Assembly: GCA_002189035.1 (NCBI GenBank)
Contig: NEEC01000012.1
Location: 2,542,001 to 2,606,000, forward strand
Direction: 5' to 3'
DNA length: 64,000 nucleotides
Origin: Utricularia gibba
Taxonomy: Eukaryota > Streptophyta > Magnoliopsida > Lamiales > Lentibulariaceae
Of the stretch, positions 1 through 12,120 are shown piece by piece. The notes below the pieces were generated by a model that did not search any database, was not told where the DNA came from, and worked only from the letters and a program-made list of their open reading frames with translations. The position numbers and the translations under genes are program-made. The stretch's first letter is position 1; the number at the start of each line of letters is the position of its first letter.

Positions 1-1
1 A

Positions 2-116
2 AAGGGTCGGGCTCGAGCCACAACCGGCGGCGGCGGCTACATGCGGTTGAGAAGGCTGGCGGTGAGTGCGGAATCGAACTTGCTCAATGAATTCGAAAGA
101 TCATTGCGAGCTCCAG
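2..116 (+). other. Edge-truncated open segment ending in a splice donor-like site
   Basis: A reading frame open from the left edge runs through an ATG at 41 and reaches a good donor context (CCAG, then GTAAGC) at 117. No family is recognised in it. On the opposite strand several frames are also open here but none resembles a known protein. It may be an internal exon of a gene lying mostly outside the window, or chance. Confidence 0.15.
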
Positions 117-566
117 GTAAGCAACCGCTGTCACGGCAGGCCTCCGACGCCGAAGGTGAATGCCGGAGCGTGAGATCCGTCAATGAAAAGGGCGTAAAAG
201 GCCACAAAGCGCGACAGCAGCAGCGTCCGCAACACAATGGGTAGGCATTTCTTCGTGTCTCCGGATCTGTTGCTTCCTCCACATATCAACGGCAATTTCT
301 ACATCAACGGCGACCGACCGACCCATCCCTCAAATCCTCAGTGAACGAAAAAAGAAGAAACGCATATGGGCCTGATATTAATCAGGCCCATTCCCCTTCA
401 TTGAAAAATCTCGCTCAGGCCCAGCTCACATTTAAATTCCCATTTTTTATCTTATAATAAAAGAAAAAAAAGATTTTTTCAGAAGCAATCGTCTCCATCA
501 TCTGGTTCCCATCGTTAGGGTTTTCCTACTGTCCATACTAATAATGATCTCAAGTTCTAGGGTTTG

Positions 567-736
567 ATGCTTCGCGGTCCCGGAGCTCGCTCTCCCCCTC
601 GCAAGAATGTCGCTTCATTTTCCTCTCTCGTAGCCCCTCCCCATCCCGATCTTCGTTCCTATTCCCCGGCCCATGCCGCCATCTCCTTCTCTGGAATTTC
701 CGGCAGCCGCTTCGATCCTCCGGAATCGCGAACTGG
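567..736 (+). other. Possible orphan first exon
   Basis: A TTAGGGTTTT element of the kind common in plant leaders lies at about 514. The ATG at 567 opens a GC-rich frame of 56 codons rich in Ser and Pro, and it ends at a plausible donor (CTGG, then GTAATT) at 737. The base composition is unlike the AT-rich sequence that follows, where I find no matching downstream exon before the next gene. It may be the stump of a gene disrupted by the AT-rich insertion, or a non-coding leader. I do not recognise the peptide. Confidence 0.2.
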
Positions 737-2747
737 GTAATTGTTCCAAAGGGTTTTCCGTAAGTGTGCATTAATTAATTCCATTATCTACAATTTCAAT
801 GTGTTTTTTAAATAACATAATTGAGAATGCCACTTTCCCTTCAAAAGCGCATTTGTAGACCAGACCCTATAATAAGGGCATGTGCTGCAAAAAAAATTCA
901 TTTTTATTTTGAAAATAGATAATTTTTAATATTTATTTTTCGTATGTCCAATAATCACACAAAAAATTATACATATTCTGCCTTATATTTATTTAAAATT
1001 TCATTTAATAATTAATAATTTATTTGATGTATGAAAGAATATATTTAAAAACGAATATCGTATCAACGATATTGTTATGTGATACATAATATCAAATTAT
1101 AATTATTATTGTTACTATATTTAAATATAAAAAAAACAATATCGTTTATCCGTGACATAGTAAATAATATTATAATATTTTAAAGATATATTAATAAAAA
1201 TTTCTAAAGAAATACTTGAATTAGTTAAATTAAAAATAATGCAATTAAAAGATATTGCAATGCAGCCCAATGTACAAACAAATATGAAATTATTGATTTC
1301 ATGATTTCCTTTCCAACATCGCATGGCTTTTCCTATACTAAGAAATGGGGTGCCATAAGGGCTTCTACTATGTTAAAAAATCATCAAGAAGTCATTGGAT
1401 GATTGAACGTTCGTAAACGAGCATGAATTTCGGTTCAAAATAAAATTTTGAAATAATATGGTATGGATCTACGGGATTGAAACGGTTTGGAAGATGTCGC
1501 GTTTTACCATTCACCCATAACAAAATGTTCATCCATGTTGAAAAGTATTGAGTATTATAATTTACAGCGTATATAGGAATAGTAATTTAAGGTAGATGCC
1601 AAGGTATTCAATGTGGCAGGTGGCCGTAACGCCTGGTCCCGAAGAATTAAGTATTGATCACTGATTAGAGAGAGACTGATGCCATCTTATTTTATTAATT
1701 TTTCATATAAAATATTTATAAATAATAATTTTATTTATTATATGACAATTAGAGACAGTTAACTCAACTTGTGCAAACATTTTACCACAGCAAACTCTTC
1801 ATTATTTTTAGCATTAAAAAAGCGAAAATAGAATATTATGTGGGTTTAAAATAATATTATATATTATATAATATTTTATTCATAGATTTAATAAAATATA
1901 GATTACACCGATTTTTTTAATTCTATGTACATGGATTTATTTATAAACATTCCTTTCGTATTTTACTTTAAATCAATTAATATCATTTCTAATTTCAATA
2001 ATTAATACAATACCTAAAATATTACTTCTAATATATAATGAAATAAACATTATTTTTAATATATTTATTCTAAAAACATGGTCAATAAGCATTCATAATG
2101 AAATAAAAATGGGAGTTATTGCCATTTTTTTATTTTTTAAAATGAAATAATAAAATATATTTGACTATGAATATAAAATTTCAATAGTATTTATTATATA
2201 TATTTTTTTAGAATATTCATTGTAATTCTTCGTATTAATTATTAGTTTATAAATTATATTTAGAAATTAGAATTTGTAATATTTTAAAAACAATAATAAT
2301 CTATTTCAATTTTTTTGGAATAAACGTATTTGATAGCTTTTATAACGTTTGTCGTTAAAAAAACAGGGAGTTCGTCCCATTTCCATGGAGGAGATCTGAG
2401 TGGTCGCTCTTCTCAATAGCTGTTTTCTGGGTAACATGCGTTTTGCATAAACAGTGTAAACTAGGGTGGATCAGTCAAAAACCAGTGGCGGAGACACAGT
2501 GTAAGGCCAGTCTTAATTGCAACAGTACAGTTGGATTCAATGAGACATTGCACACTCATCCGGTAGCTTTTTCTTTTGGCGCTTGGGATTTGTACAACTG
2601 CTTCACTTGTTGGTTCTTGGGAGTGTGGGTTCTGGTTTTCGCGTTGGGAATCTGTACTGATGTTATTTCTCTTTTGGAACCTTGTGAATTATCTTCTGAG
2701 CTGATAAGGCTCACTGGACTGTGTGGGTCACACAAGAGTAATTGTGA
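737..2747. other. AT-rich spacer, no gene seen
   Basis: From 780 to 2340 the sequence is very AT-rich, with many short A and T runs and no long frame on either strand. From about 2340 to 2747 it becomes less AT-rich and probably holds the promoter and leader of the downstream DUF4378 gene. A 102-codon open frame at 2443-2751 is not in the frame of that gene and resembles nothing. Confidence 0.6.
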
Positions 2748-5700
2748 ATGAGGTTGAGAAAATGGTGAATTTTTCTGCGTTGTTTTTGCTTTAAAGCTGT
2801 TCTTGTTGTTGGGTTTATTTTATATTGCGTCCCATGTGTTTTGATGCCTTGCATTTAGTGTCCTTGTAAAACTTGCAGTTTGGAGAAGAGGTTTCTTAGC
2901 ACAGGACAGCAGAGCATTTTTCCTCCATGGGAAAGATTGAGGATGAACAGTGACATTAGAGTTCTTGATTCCTGCCAAGATCATCAACTCGGCTACATTC
3001 CAATCTCTCACATGTTGGCGGTGAAAACATGCTCCACGGGTATAAAGCTTCATTCTTAATCTAGTTTTTGATCAAGAAAGCAGTTGAAAAATTTGATGAA
3101 AAGAATCACATATGATTCTAAAATGTTTTATTGCTTCTAGCAGATACTTGTGGAAAGCAATACCATACTGCTAACGTCGGTAGAGAATGCAGAGAGATTC
3201 AAGTAATGATTTTTCCTGTCTAGGAATCTAGTGGTCTTTTGGAGGAAAAAAACTGGGCTACGTAAAACTGAAATGTTCTTTCTTTCAAATAGATTGAACC
3301 ATACATGGCTAGTGCTGGTTTTGATTCTGTTTCTGAGGATGGATCCCAGAAGTTAGCTAAACAACGACTTCTTGGGACTCAGGTGGATGGAGAAATTGCG
3401 GAACTTCTGGCGAAAACTCACACAAGTGCAGGAAATAACAAGAATGAACCTCATCAGCAGCCATCGAGATCTCCCCCCTATCATCATTTGCCTTCAGCTT
3501 CAGGTGAAATGCCATTGAACAAGCTGGTATTTGGTGCAGGGTGTGAGGCTGATCGGGTTCATCCAAAGGAAAGTGATCTTCTGCAGAGGGGTGACTCTCA
3601 TAGAGGTTACCATGAGGTTGATAAGATCAGCAAGTATAGGGACAAATACTTTGCTTACCAAATCTTTCTTGCTAGAAAGTTTGCCAATGAAGCAGGGATG
3701 AGGTTGAAGCAGAATTCATTATCGGGTGAAAGAAGTGATATTTTGGGATTCTTCCAAGAGAAGGATTCATATATTTCAGGCTTAAGAAAGGCTTCATCAT
3801 GCTCTCCACCAAATGAAGTAACAATTCGATCAATTTTAGCAGCTAAAGTAGCAGAATATGAAGGTTTCTGTGAGAGGAAAAGAAACACAGTTGCTCCTCA
3901 AAATGGAAAATCAAAGAGTACTGGTAGAATTGTTGTACTGAAACCAGCTGGAAATGTTTCCGAGCAGCAAACAAACCATTGTTCACCGCTGACTTCTAAG
4001 GCTTCTGCTGATAAAATTGTTGTACTGAAACCAGCTGGAAATGTTTCCGAGAAAGTGGCCTGCGATTGTTCATCAATAGCCTCTAAAACATTGCAAAGTA
4101 GAAGAAGACAGAATACACAAGGAAGCAGCCCCTTGGTCTTCAATAGAGTGAAAAAAAAGATGGGGTCTGCAATAGAGGTTTTATCAAGAAATGGCTCTTC
4201 TAATAGAGAATCTAAGAGTTTCAGCTCTCCCTTGGTTCCGGTCATAGATTCATGCATCACAAGGGAACATGTTTCATGGAAAAATGTGGATACAGGTCAG
4301 GCAATGTGCAAGGCGACTGCAGTCTCAGGTATAGAAAAACTAGATCTTGACATGGTTTTGGAGGCAAAGTGGCAGCTTTCACTTGGATGCATCAATAGGC
4401 AAAATGAGCAGACTTTTCAGGTCAAACAAGTCCCAAAAAAGTTACGTAGTATTCTTTCTTCACCTGAGAGTACCTCTAGCCAGAAAATGGCCAGCTACTA
4501 TGATACTTCTGGTTTTCCTACAATGCAGTATAGTAATAAAAACATCTGTGGTAAGATCATCAACTCAAGTCCCGGATGGCGAAATGGAATGAAAAATGTT
4601 TGTGTGTGTACCGAAGGAAAAAGAACAGATACTTCATCTTGTAAAAATCGCAACAAATCCAATGAGATAGGGAGGACAACAAAGGCAAGCCCTCAAGATT
4701 GGAGACCATTTATGAAGTGCGGCAATCTTTCTAGAATCATGCGGCCAACTGTAATCGAATCACACAAAGATCATACGCTGCATTCCAGATTGGTATGTAG
4801 GAGCTCCTTTTCTGACTGTATTCCAATGAGAGATTTTCTCAAGAAAACATAAGAAATGATCATGGTTACCCTGCAGGATTCGCCTTCGGAGAATGAGCCT
4901 ACATCAACGATGGATGAGCTATCATCTACTTCTTTAGGCATCTTCAAGTTACAGCTAGCTGGTAGCGTTAAACCCCACAAAGAATACCAGAGTCCAGTGT
5001 CTGTTTTTGAGCCCTTTGTGGTAAAAAAATGCTTCAACTCAGCAGGAATCTCACATTACAAAGGTGAGTTGGCATAAAACCATACAGTAATTCTGAGATT
5101 TTTAGATTCACTCCTGGATCATAAGAACATATTATGAAACCATATTGATAACTGTTCAAAATTTCTTACAGGTGAAAAGAAATTAGAGCCTATTCATCTT
5201 GAATTTGATAAATGCTTATTAGATACATCCCCTGAGAAGGAAGGGAGAAATAAAGATGTTTGTGTAGAACGCAGTCATCTGTCTGACTATGTGCAGAAAG
5301 TGTTACAAGCATCCCACTTAAATAGGAATGAGGCATCGGCAATCGAGTTTCCACCGCAAAAGCTTCTCCAAGAGTCATTGATACATGAAGTTGATATTTT
5401 GCCTGATAATTGCTACTTTCAACCAAAGCTCCTGTTTGACCATATAAACGAAGTTTTGATGGAGATACTGGAGCCCCACTACAGCTCTGCTCTGATGCCG
5501 GCATTCTTCAAACCAAAAAAGATCGCATCACTTGCTGGAGCTGTATTGGATCAGATCATGGACCATGCAGATTTCTATATCCTCCCTTTTACCAAAAAGA
5601 GAAATTCGGGTCACTTAGTATCAGAAGATATGAAGAGATGTAGGTCATGGTTTGACATTCGACTGGATATTGAAATTATAGTCAATAGCATATCTGAAGA

Positions 5701-5749
5701 CGTGCTCAATGAGTTTGTAGTGAACATGCTCCTTGAGTTTCTTGACTGA
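2748..5749 (+). CDS. TRM-type protein with C-terminal DUF4378 domain
   Basis: The spliced model is 2748-2764, 2879-3039, 3144-3202, 3293-4792, 4877-5063 and 5172-5749, giving 833 residues. Every junction is GT-AG and keeps phase, and a stop lies directly upstream of the ATG. The protein has the plan of the plant TON1-recruiting-motif (TRM)/DUF3741-DUF4378 group: a long Ser/Lys-rich body with an IVVLKPAG motif, a PVSVFEP motif in exon 5, and a C-terminal DUF4378 region ending NMLLEFLD. Known members attach to cortical microtubules and recruit TON1/phosphatase complexes, so a cytoskeletal role is inferred. The VARLMGLD motif of many relatives was not found, so this is a divergent member. The first exon has only 17 coding bases. 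A 36-bp segment encoding the IVVLKPAG motif is exactly duplicated at 3929-3964 and 4016-4051. Confidence 0.82.
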
Positions 5750-6005
5750 AACACTTTGTTGATAATTCAAGATTATTTTTCTTTTCAGTTCGCTTCATTA
5801 AGTGTATATGCTTAAACATAATCCCTTCAGAGTTACATCATGCAGAGAGTGAAATTGCGGCCTTTAAATAAATTGCAATTGTCATAGCTACACAGAGACA
5901 ACAATATTCTCACAGCTACACAGAGACTACAATAAAAGAAGCAAGAAACTTTGCTTGTCATTAGCGTTAGTCAATTACACATTTTCTTACTAGCCAGTGG
6001 GCTCT

Positions 6006-8618
6006 TCAACTCTTTGATATCACTTTTAGGAGAGCTTGCTTGACAGCATTTGCAGATGGAGCTTTCAATCCCTCGCACTGCAACATTAAAGTGCATTTGA
6101 TATTTTTGCATATCAGGCATTGCATTTTAGCTCAGAAACCTAAATCTAGTCGACATTAGGATAACGAACCTTGGCCTTTAAAGTCATGGACAGATTCCCA
6201 CCAGCATTAGAGGCTTCAAATGTTTGAATATCCAGATGTATCTTGCACAGCGTCTCGATGACTTCATTGATCATATCGTTCGTCCAAGAACATCTTATCT
6301 CAATCAAAATATCCTTGTCCAACACCTGCACTGCAATATCACCTGCCGCTGATTCTTTAAACCTTGCTTTCTTTTTTTTACCCCCGGTCTTATCAGTTTC
6401 ACAGACCTTCTTCATGCTCGTTGAAATCTTCCTTTTGCTTGAGCCATAGTTATCAGAAGTCCTCTCTAGAGTATCTTGAGTGTGCTGTGTAGTAGATTCT
6501 AGCTCCATGGCCTCTTTCTGAGATTCCAGTACTTCTACCTTCCGCTCTAGCCCCTTTATATGCTCTATTGTATGATCAAGAAGTGACACTCTGTTGATCT
6601 TCCTTCCGGATGCTATAAGTGATCCAAGAGTCAAGAATCGACTGTTTATTTTCTCTCTGCGCTTCCTTTCGGACACCACATGATTATCATTTTCATCAAC
6701 TACTTGTTTGGAGTTACAGCTCTGTTTAGCTGCTTCAGACTTGCAAATTTCATGCAATTTAGGTATGTCAGTGAGCACCTTCTTTAGCATCTTTTGTGGT
6801 GCTGTGCCACTTGGGACTTGGATCCTATGAGCATCCTTGGACCAGCTAACAAAGCTTGATTTTCTTCTCTCTTTTTTGAAATAATGTCCTAGAATGAATT
6901 GCTGGGAACCCATTGACAGATGGGAAAGCACGCGGAGGTAGTGCATGTCAGTCTCTTTCAAATCACCAGAGTTTCTCTGGTTGAACTCCTGAGTTACATC
7001 CACCCCTCTTGTTTCCATCTCTGTAACAATCATCTCTCGATCCTCACACATTTGAGAAATACAATCACTGGAGTTCATTGAGCTGTTTTGGCAATGGCAA
7101 ATTGCATCATCATCCATGAATTCAAGATTATGCATCTCCCCTTCAACCAAGTTTGAATCTTCTCTCCACAGATTGTCCACTAAATCGTCTGAGCAGTTGT
7201 TTGAAGAGTGTACATCAGTGTTTTGAAAATCAAGGAGATGATCGAGATCATCTCCAGGAATGCCATCCTGGCCAGAATCATGGCCTGTTGTGATATTTCT
7301 TGTGTAATTATTTGGATTCATTGGAACAGTTGCACAAGAACTGCTGAGAAAATTCATCTTCACCTTCTTTATCAGATTCATATCCTCCTGAACCTTAACA
7401 CACACACACACACACAAGATTTAGTTACAATATCAAGAAAGGTTAACACAAGAAATGACATACTATTTCGGTTGTTCCCAGCTCGATCACTCCATCCAAA
7501 TGAGGAAAGCATACTATAGTCTGCACCTCAAGATCAAGACATTCTGTTAACATTCAGTTGCGTTTTCTTGTTTGCTACAAAAGTAACCACCTTAACACAT
7601 GCAGTCGGCTTTGCCAAAAAGCAAATCTAATTCTGTGACATTTTAGTTCTTATTCAAGAAGATCATTACCTGGATAGCTGCACTCTGTCAGAATCCATGG
7701 GGAGCCCAGGAAGCCAGATGTTGCAGAATTAAAGAGGCAACAACAACAAACGGACTCAGTAATCTTAACAAAATTTTTCGGGTTTGAGTCAGTATTGATA
7801 AAATACGAATAAAAGGAAACCACTTGCCTCTGCAAGCAATGCACGAGGGAAGAGTTTTATGTCTGCAAGGTGAAGATTTTGCAGCCATATTGGTTTATTC
7901 CCAGCTAATGCCATCCCAGGCAACCTTCAGAAGGCAAACAAACTCAGGAACATTGATACAATGTAGATGTGCATAATTCAAATACAACAACAAGAAAGGA
8001 GAATGTTAAGCAACCATCTGAAAACAAACCAAAGTGCTAGAAGGAAATTTACCCTTGCCCGGTTTCAAACTTGAATAACATACACACCAAAAAGTACCAC
8101 TCAGCATTTGAGAGATCTTCAGGCACCAAAGCAGCAGCAGGCCTTTTTGCTGGAGGGCTGTTTTCTCCAAGCAATAGACTCTCATAAAGTTCTCTCAACT
8201 GATCACTTCTCTGCAACCCCAGTTGGTCAGCATTCGATTCCACTGTCTGAACAGTCTTTCTTGTTTTAATCTCCCCATTGAAGTACCCATCACACCATAC
8301 CAATCTCCTTCAAAGATCACGTTTTTACAATGTCAACCAACCATAATGAAGTACCGAACATACTTCTAAGGCTTCAAACAGCATCAGCATGCTTCCCAGG
8401 AACAAAATTTCTTGAAACAAGAGCTACTTTCACTAGAACATAGAAACAACAGAAGCTGCGATCCGGAGATCCAAGAATCAACAGTACCCGGAGTGCTCAG
8501 GAGAGATCGACCAGAAGATTGCATAGCTCCACTCGATATTTCTCACAGCAAGAGCAAGCTGCTTCTTCAAATTCAAATGTTGTGAAACTTCCTCCTGGTC
8601 ATGATTCTGAGCATCCAT
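6006..8618 (-). CDS. bHLH transcription factor, GLABRA3/DELILA-like (subgroup IIIf)
   Basis: Seven coding exons (8618-8488, 8304-8053, 7924-7828, 7684-7670, 7520-7464, 7393-6170, 6077-6006) give 615 residues. The N-terminal MYB-interacting region (about residues 1-190) carries the group signatures FWSISPEHSG, WCDGYFNGEIKTRKT and ELGTTE. The bHLH lies at about 420-468 with His, Glu and Arg at the E-box-contact positions (HVVSERKRR). An ACT-like dimer domain closes the protein (KQALLKVISKS). Known relatives pair with R2R3-MYB and WD40 proteins to control anthocyanin, trichome and root-hair fate, so that role is inferred here. Exon 4 has only 15 bases (SAAIQ) and is preceded by an intron starting GC. 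A (TG)9 tract forms the acceptor of the large exon, which therefore starts at VQED and not at an upstream start codon. The divergent helix (SLIASGRKINRVS) is unusual. Confidence 0.9.
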
Positions 8619-9494
8619 TGTTCAACAATCTTCTCCACCTAACACATCACCACTTCCATAGATAAACAGATCAACACAAACATAAAAACAGAAAAATGAA
8701 CCTTCCGAGAAGGATATCCGGAGATGAAACACAAGACAAAAATGACAAACCCTAGGATCTCAGTTTGTCGGTCACTGCTTATGTTCGGAAAACGCCAGAA
8801 CCCTCGGAATCTTGCGCATCCCTCTTCCCTATTTCCATGAGCTGGTTCAATGGCCAGAAGTCAGAAGCACGTGAAAGAGACTGAAACCATCGTACCAAAG
8901 ACGAAAAACGCCTCATGCTATATATATTTTAAATGAACTCAGATGTGCATGACTGCCAATTGAAGCTCATATTATTTAGAAACGTGATACACGCCGTTAG
9001 GTGGTTTGTACAAAAAAAAAAAAAAAAAAGGTTGAATAATCAATCAATCATTTTTTTATTCTGTATAAAATTCCAGTATATTCGCCTTTAAATGGTGACA
9101 TTATATTATATAGTATACATTATTTTTTTTATCATTAAATACCATATACATTATTTACTTTTCACAAAAATAATAATATTTCATATTATATCTTTTGAAG
9201 ATGTTTTAGAACATACTATAGCTTTTGGATTGACTAAAATTCAAAAAAAAAATGTTTAATATATATGTTTGGAATAAAAATAAACAATAATTCATTAAAA
9301 AAACTGAAGAAGAATTTTAAATTATAAAGTATTTTACAAATGAAGAGTGTATCAAGGTACATTCTAGAAGTAAATATAGTTAACACAGGTATGTTTCAAG
9401 AGATAACACACAATCTAATGTTGGAACATAACATGTTCAAGAACTAAGATCTGGAGACTCGCTCAGCTTGGATGAAGCCGTAAGCTATCTGGGT
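8619..9494. other. Spacer with bHLH promoter side and AT-rich DNA
   Basis: The part next to the bHLH gene (8619-8900) looks like its leader and proximal promoter and contains a G-box core CACGTG at 8868-8873. An A18 run lies at 9012-9029, followed by AT-rich sequence. No gene is visible. Confidence 0.55.
8868..8873. promoter_or_regulatory. G-box core CACGTG upstream of bHLH gene
   Basis: The palindromic hexamer CACGTG lies 250 bp upstream of the bHLH start codon. G-boxes are bound by bHLH and bZIP factors, so autoregulation is possible. The site may be chance. Confidence 0.3.
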
Positions 9495-10632
9495 TCAGGG
9501 ATAATGAGATAGCCTGTTCACTGCCGATTCCAGGACCTCGACGTGCCTCCGCAGAGTCTTTCTGAAGGCCTCATTCAGGAAACATCAAGAGTTCACACGT
9601 AGAGAAAGACTATGCACAGCAGATGAGCATGTGGTAAAAGAATGGAAAACGCGCATAGGGAGGGAAAAGCCGCATCAGTAGTTTAGTTTTTACTGAGCCC
9701 ACAAGAGCCACTCATCCCTCCCTGTATATGCACGGATCCGGGAATGCTTGTTAGCAATGCTGTTGCTAATACATGGAATTTAAGCACCAAGTGTACAAAA
9801 TGTGGGATACAGTCGAGAAGCCAGGACATCCATGCCCTTCATTTCTTCATTCAATCTGCAACAAGAAACACTTCCTCTTAGCCAATACCATTTTGGAAAA
9901 TGTAGGTTTTACGCTTGGATGAATGAAAGTGGTGAAGGATACAAAGTGAAGCAACAACAGGCCGATCATTTCTGGTGAAACGAGGAACAAGTTCCAAACC
10001 TTAGACAAGAATTTATGAATCTGCTCCCTTTTGCTGAGGCATCAAGAACTGCCACATAACATCACGAGCAAGCTTAAAAACTGGAACAAAAAAACCATGT
10101 AACCAGACAGCACATCAAGGCAAATGATGTGTACCACATTCTTGAAGCCGACCAGTTGCATCACTCAGGCAATTCATGTGATCAACCGTAGTGCCAGTTG
10201 CCTAACAATCGCATGAGATAAGGAAACACACTAGTTGAAATAGAAACCTCAGATAAAAATCAAATCTTTCTCAGAAAAGAACGAGCCCATGTGCACCATT
10301 TTAAGCTCATCTAAATCAAGAATAAATAGAGCTTGTTAGCCATATAACTCGCTACCCGCAAATTATAACTCTTAAACCCACAAAACAACGGCAAGGAAAA
10401 AGAAAGTAAAAAAATCAGCAACCTGAGAGAGCGCATCACGAAGAGAGGCAAAGAGAGATGTGAAACTCTCGGCTATTACCACTGAATCCTTCTCCACACT
10501 CTCCAAGGCCCTTAAAATCTCCTCACGACTATCAGATGCCTCAGGTTTGACCAAATCACCGCCGTCCAATTGGTGATCGGCGACCACTTCCGGCGCATCC
10601 GAACCGCCGACTATCCCATCCTCCCTATCCAT
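9495..10632 (-). CDS. Small coiled-coil protein resembling BORC subunit 6 (DUF2365)
   Basis: Five exons (10632-10423, 10201-10135, 10048-10000, 9855-9811, 9561-9495) join in phase into 145 residues. After an acidic N-terminus the protein is helical: a segment around SLFASLRDALSQ, then TVDHMNCLSDATGRL, then SCLRLNEEMKGMDVLASRL and LRRHVEVLESAVNRL. The spacing and residues resemble the conserved C-terminus of animal BORCS6, a subunit of the lysosome-positioning BORC complex. The assignment rests on pattern memory, not a search. Plants have close homologues usually left unnamed. If correct, the protein would act at the cytosolic face of endolysosomal or vacuolar membranes. Every exon is supported by phase and by the continuous helix pattern, so the gene is real even if the family name is wrong. 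Confidence 0.75.
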
Positions 10633-11287
10633 TCACAGACAAAAATACTAGCAATGATACATAAACTATCTTCCAACCATCTCCAGTGCGCCTCTTTCCA
10701 GCCTTCCCCGTTGATTCTAACCTATTAAACTAATCGACCACGACGATACACGGCGTAAAGTGTATTTAACATATTGAAATATCATCTTATTCCAAAAAAG
10801 CTGATAATTTTCAACTATAGAAAATTATATACGCCAATTTCATGACGGGCCGCGTCAGATCTCCGCCCACGGGCCCGAACCAGAAAAGCCTCTATTTCCC
10901 TCATGGCGCACACGAAGCCGCCGGAAAACCGTACGAGCCACAGAAACGCAGGCCCGCAAGCTCTGTGTTTCATTTCAAGCTCAACGCCGCTGAAAAAGTC
11001 CTTCCGGTGCTGGAAGTTGGAAATTCCTTCTGGCCTGAGGATGTTGTACAATTCCTAGGGATCGTGGGGTTGTACATCATTGAAAAAGGTGAGGTTTCTG
11101 GTTTCTGAGGTGGAGTTTGGGACTCATCGTGAGAGCATTTGCTATTGATTCAGAGGGTTACTTTGACCGGAGCATAGAAAAGAAGGAGCTCTGTGCGTCA
11201 TTCAAGATTGTTGTTGTTCGATGTGTTGTAGACTGTTGTTTGAGTCATTTAAAGGCGACTTGGTTGAGGTCCATTTGATGGGTTAAG
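10633..11287. other. Divergent spacer between BORCS6-like gene and PYRP2 relic
   Basis: This stretch lies between two divergent features and probably holds the promoter of the minus-strand gene. An open frame at 10842-11108 (+) resembles no protein and may be old leader sequence of the PYRP2 relic. Confidence 0.5.
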
Positions 11288-12120
11288 ATGGTTGATACAA
11301 CTACTGCAACTTCCCTCCTGGGGAGTCAGCCGATTTATGGGAGTTCGCCGTTGCTAAGAAGGTACAGTGAGCGGCTTGTTACGTCAATGACGAAGGGTCA
11401 AGCGGGAAGGAGGTAGGAAATTTGGACATGGAGCTGACACAAGTGTGGATTGCAGACGTCGCCAATGGCCTCCAGCAAATAAGGCTGATTATCCTGCACT
11501 CTGCAATCCGTTGCCTCGACAGGAAAGGATGAGCTGTGGATGGTTAGGTGTGGGAAGAAGGAAAATCATTGTTTCGTTCTGAGGATGGAAGGTATGAAGA
11601 ATGAGCAGGCGATCGCTGAAGTTCTTTGCTGGTCAAGAGGATGGCATGTAGGAAGTAGGAGATTTACCAAGGTTTGCAGGGTGGGACTTACAGATCCCGT
11701 TCAGGTTCAAAGGAATTCGTGAATGCTCTACGCATCACAAGTTACCGGTGGCTGTGGTCTCGGCACGGCCCAGAAAATCCATTGAGAACGCCACTGGTGC
11801 CATTGGTATTTGCAGTCATTGTTGCAGCAGAGGATGTCCACCGGGGAAAGCCTGATCCTGAGGTGTTATGTACGCTTCTCAACTTCTGAAGTTCATTCCA
11901 GAGAGGTGCATTGTCTTCGGCAACTCGAAGCGAACAGTCGAGGCTGCGCATGATGCACGAATGACTTGTGTTGCCGTTGCAGGCAAACACCGCTTGGATG
12001 AGCTTTCTGTGGTTGACCTGAAGAACCTCGCCGATATTGAATCAGGTGAGCCCGAGTTGGCGATGGGAATCGAGACAGAAGATGATCCAATCCCTCCTGC
12101 AGCCGTAGGCTCTGATCAGA
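11288..12120 (+). pseudogene. PYRP2: Degenerate copy of PYRP2 riboflavin-pathway phosphatase
   Basis: Scattered blocks match plant PYRP2, the plastid HAD-family phosphatase acting on 5-amino-6-ribitylamino-uracil phosphate in riboflavin synthesis. They are an N-terminal start (MVDTTTATSLLGSQP), KADYPAL, RMEGMKNEQAIAEVLCWSR, DVHRGKPDPEV, FIPERCIVFGNSKRTVEAAHD and RLDELSVVDLKNLADIES. The blocks lie in different frames separated by stops and deletions. The segment that should carry the catalytic HAD motif I aspartates is missing, and about 13 codons are lost before RLDELS. No intron interrupts the blocks, which would fit a retrocopy, but I cannot show that the parent has introns there. It cannot encode an active enzyme. 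Confidence 0.8.

Noticed and set aside
2443-2751. 102-codon frame before the TRM gene
   Set aside because: It ends in a different frame from the gene's first exon and has no similarity; most likely leader sequence.
7394-7417. bHLH protein starting at MCVCVCVKVQED
   Set aside because: The start lies in a TG microsatellite that is the intron acceptor tract; the family N-terminal domain is found in five upstream exons.
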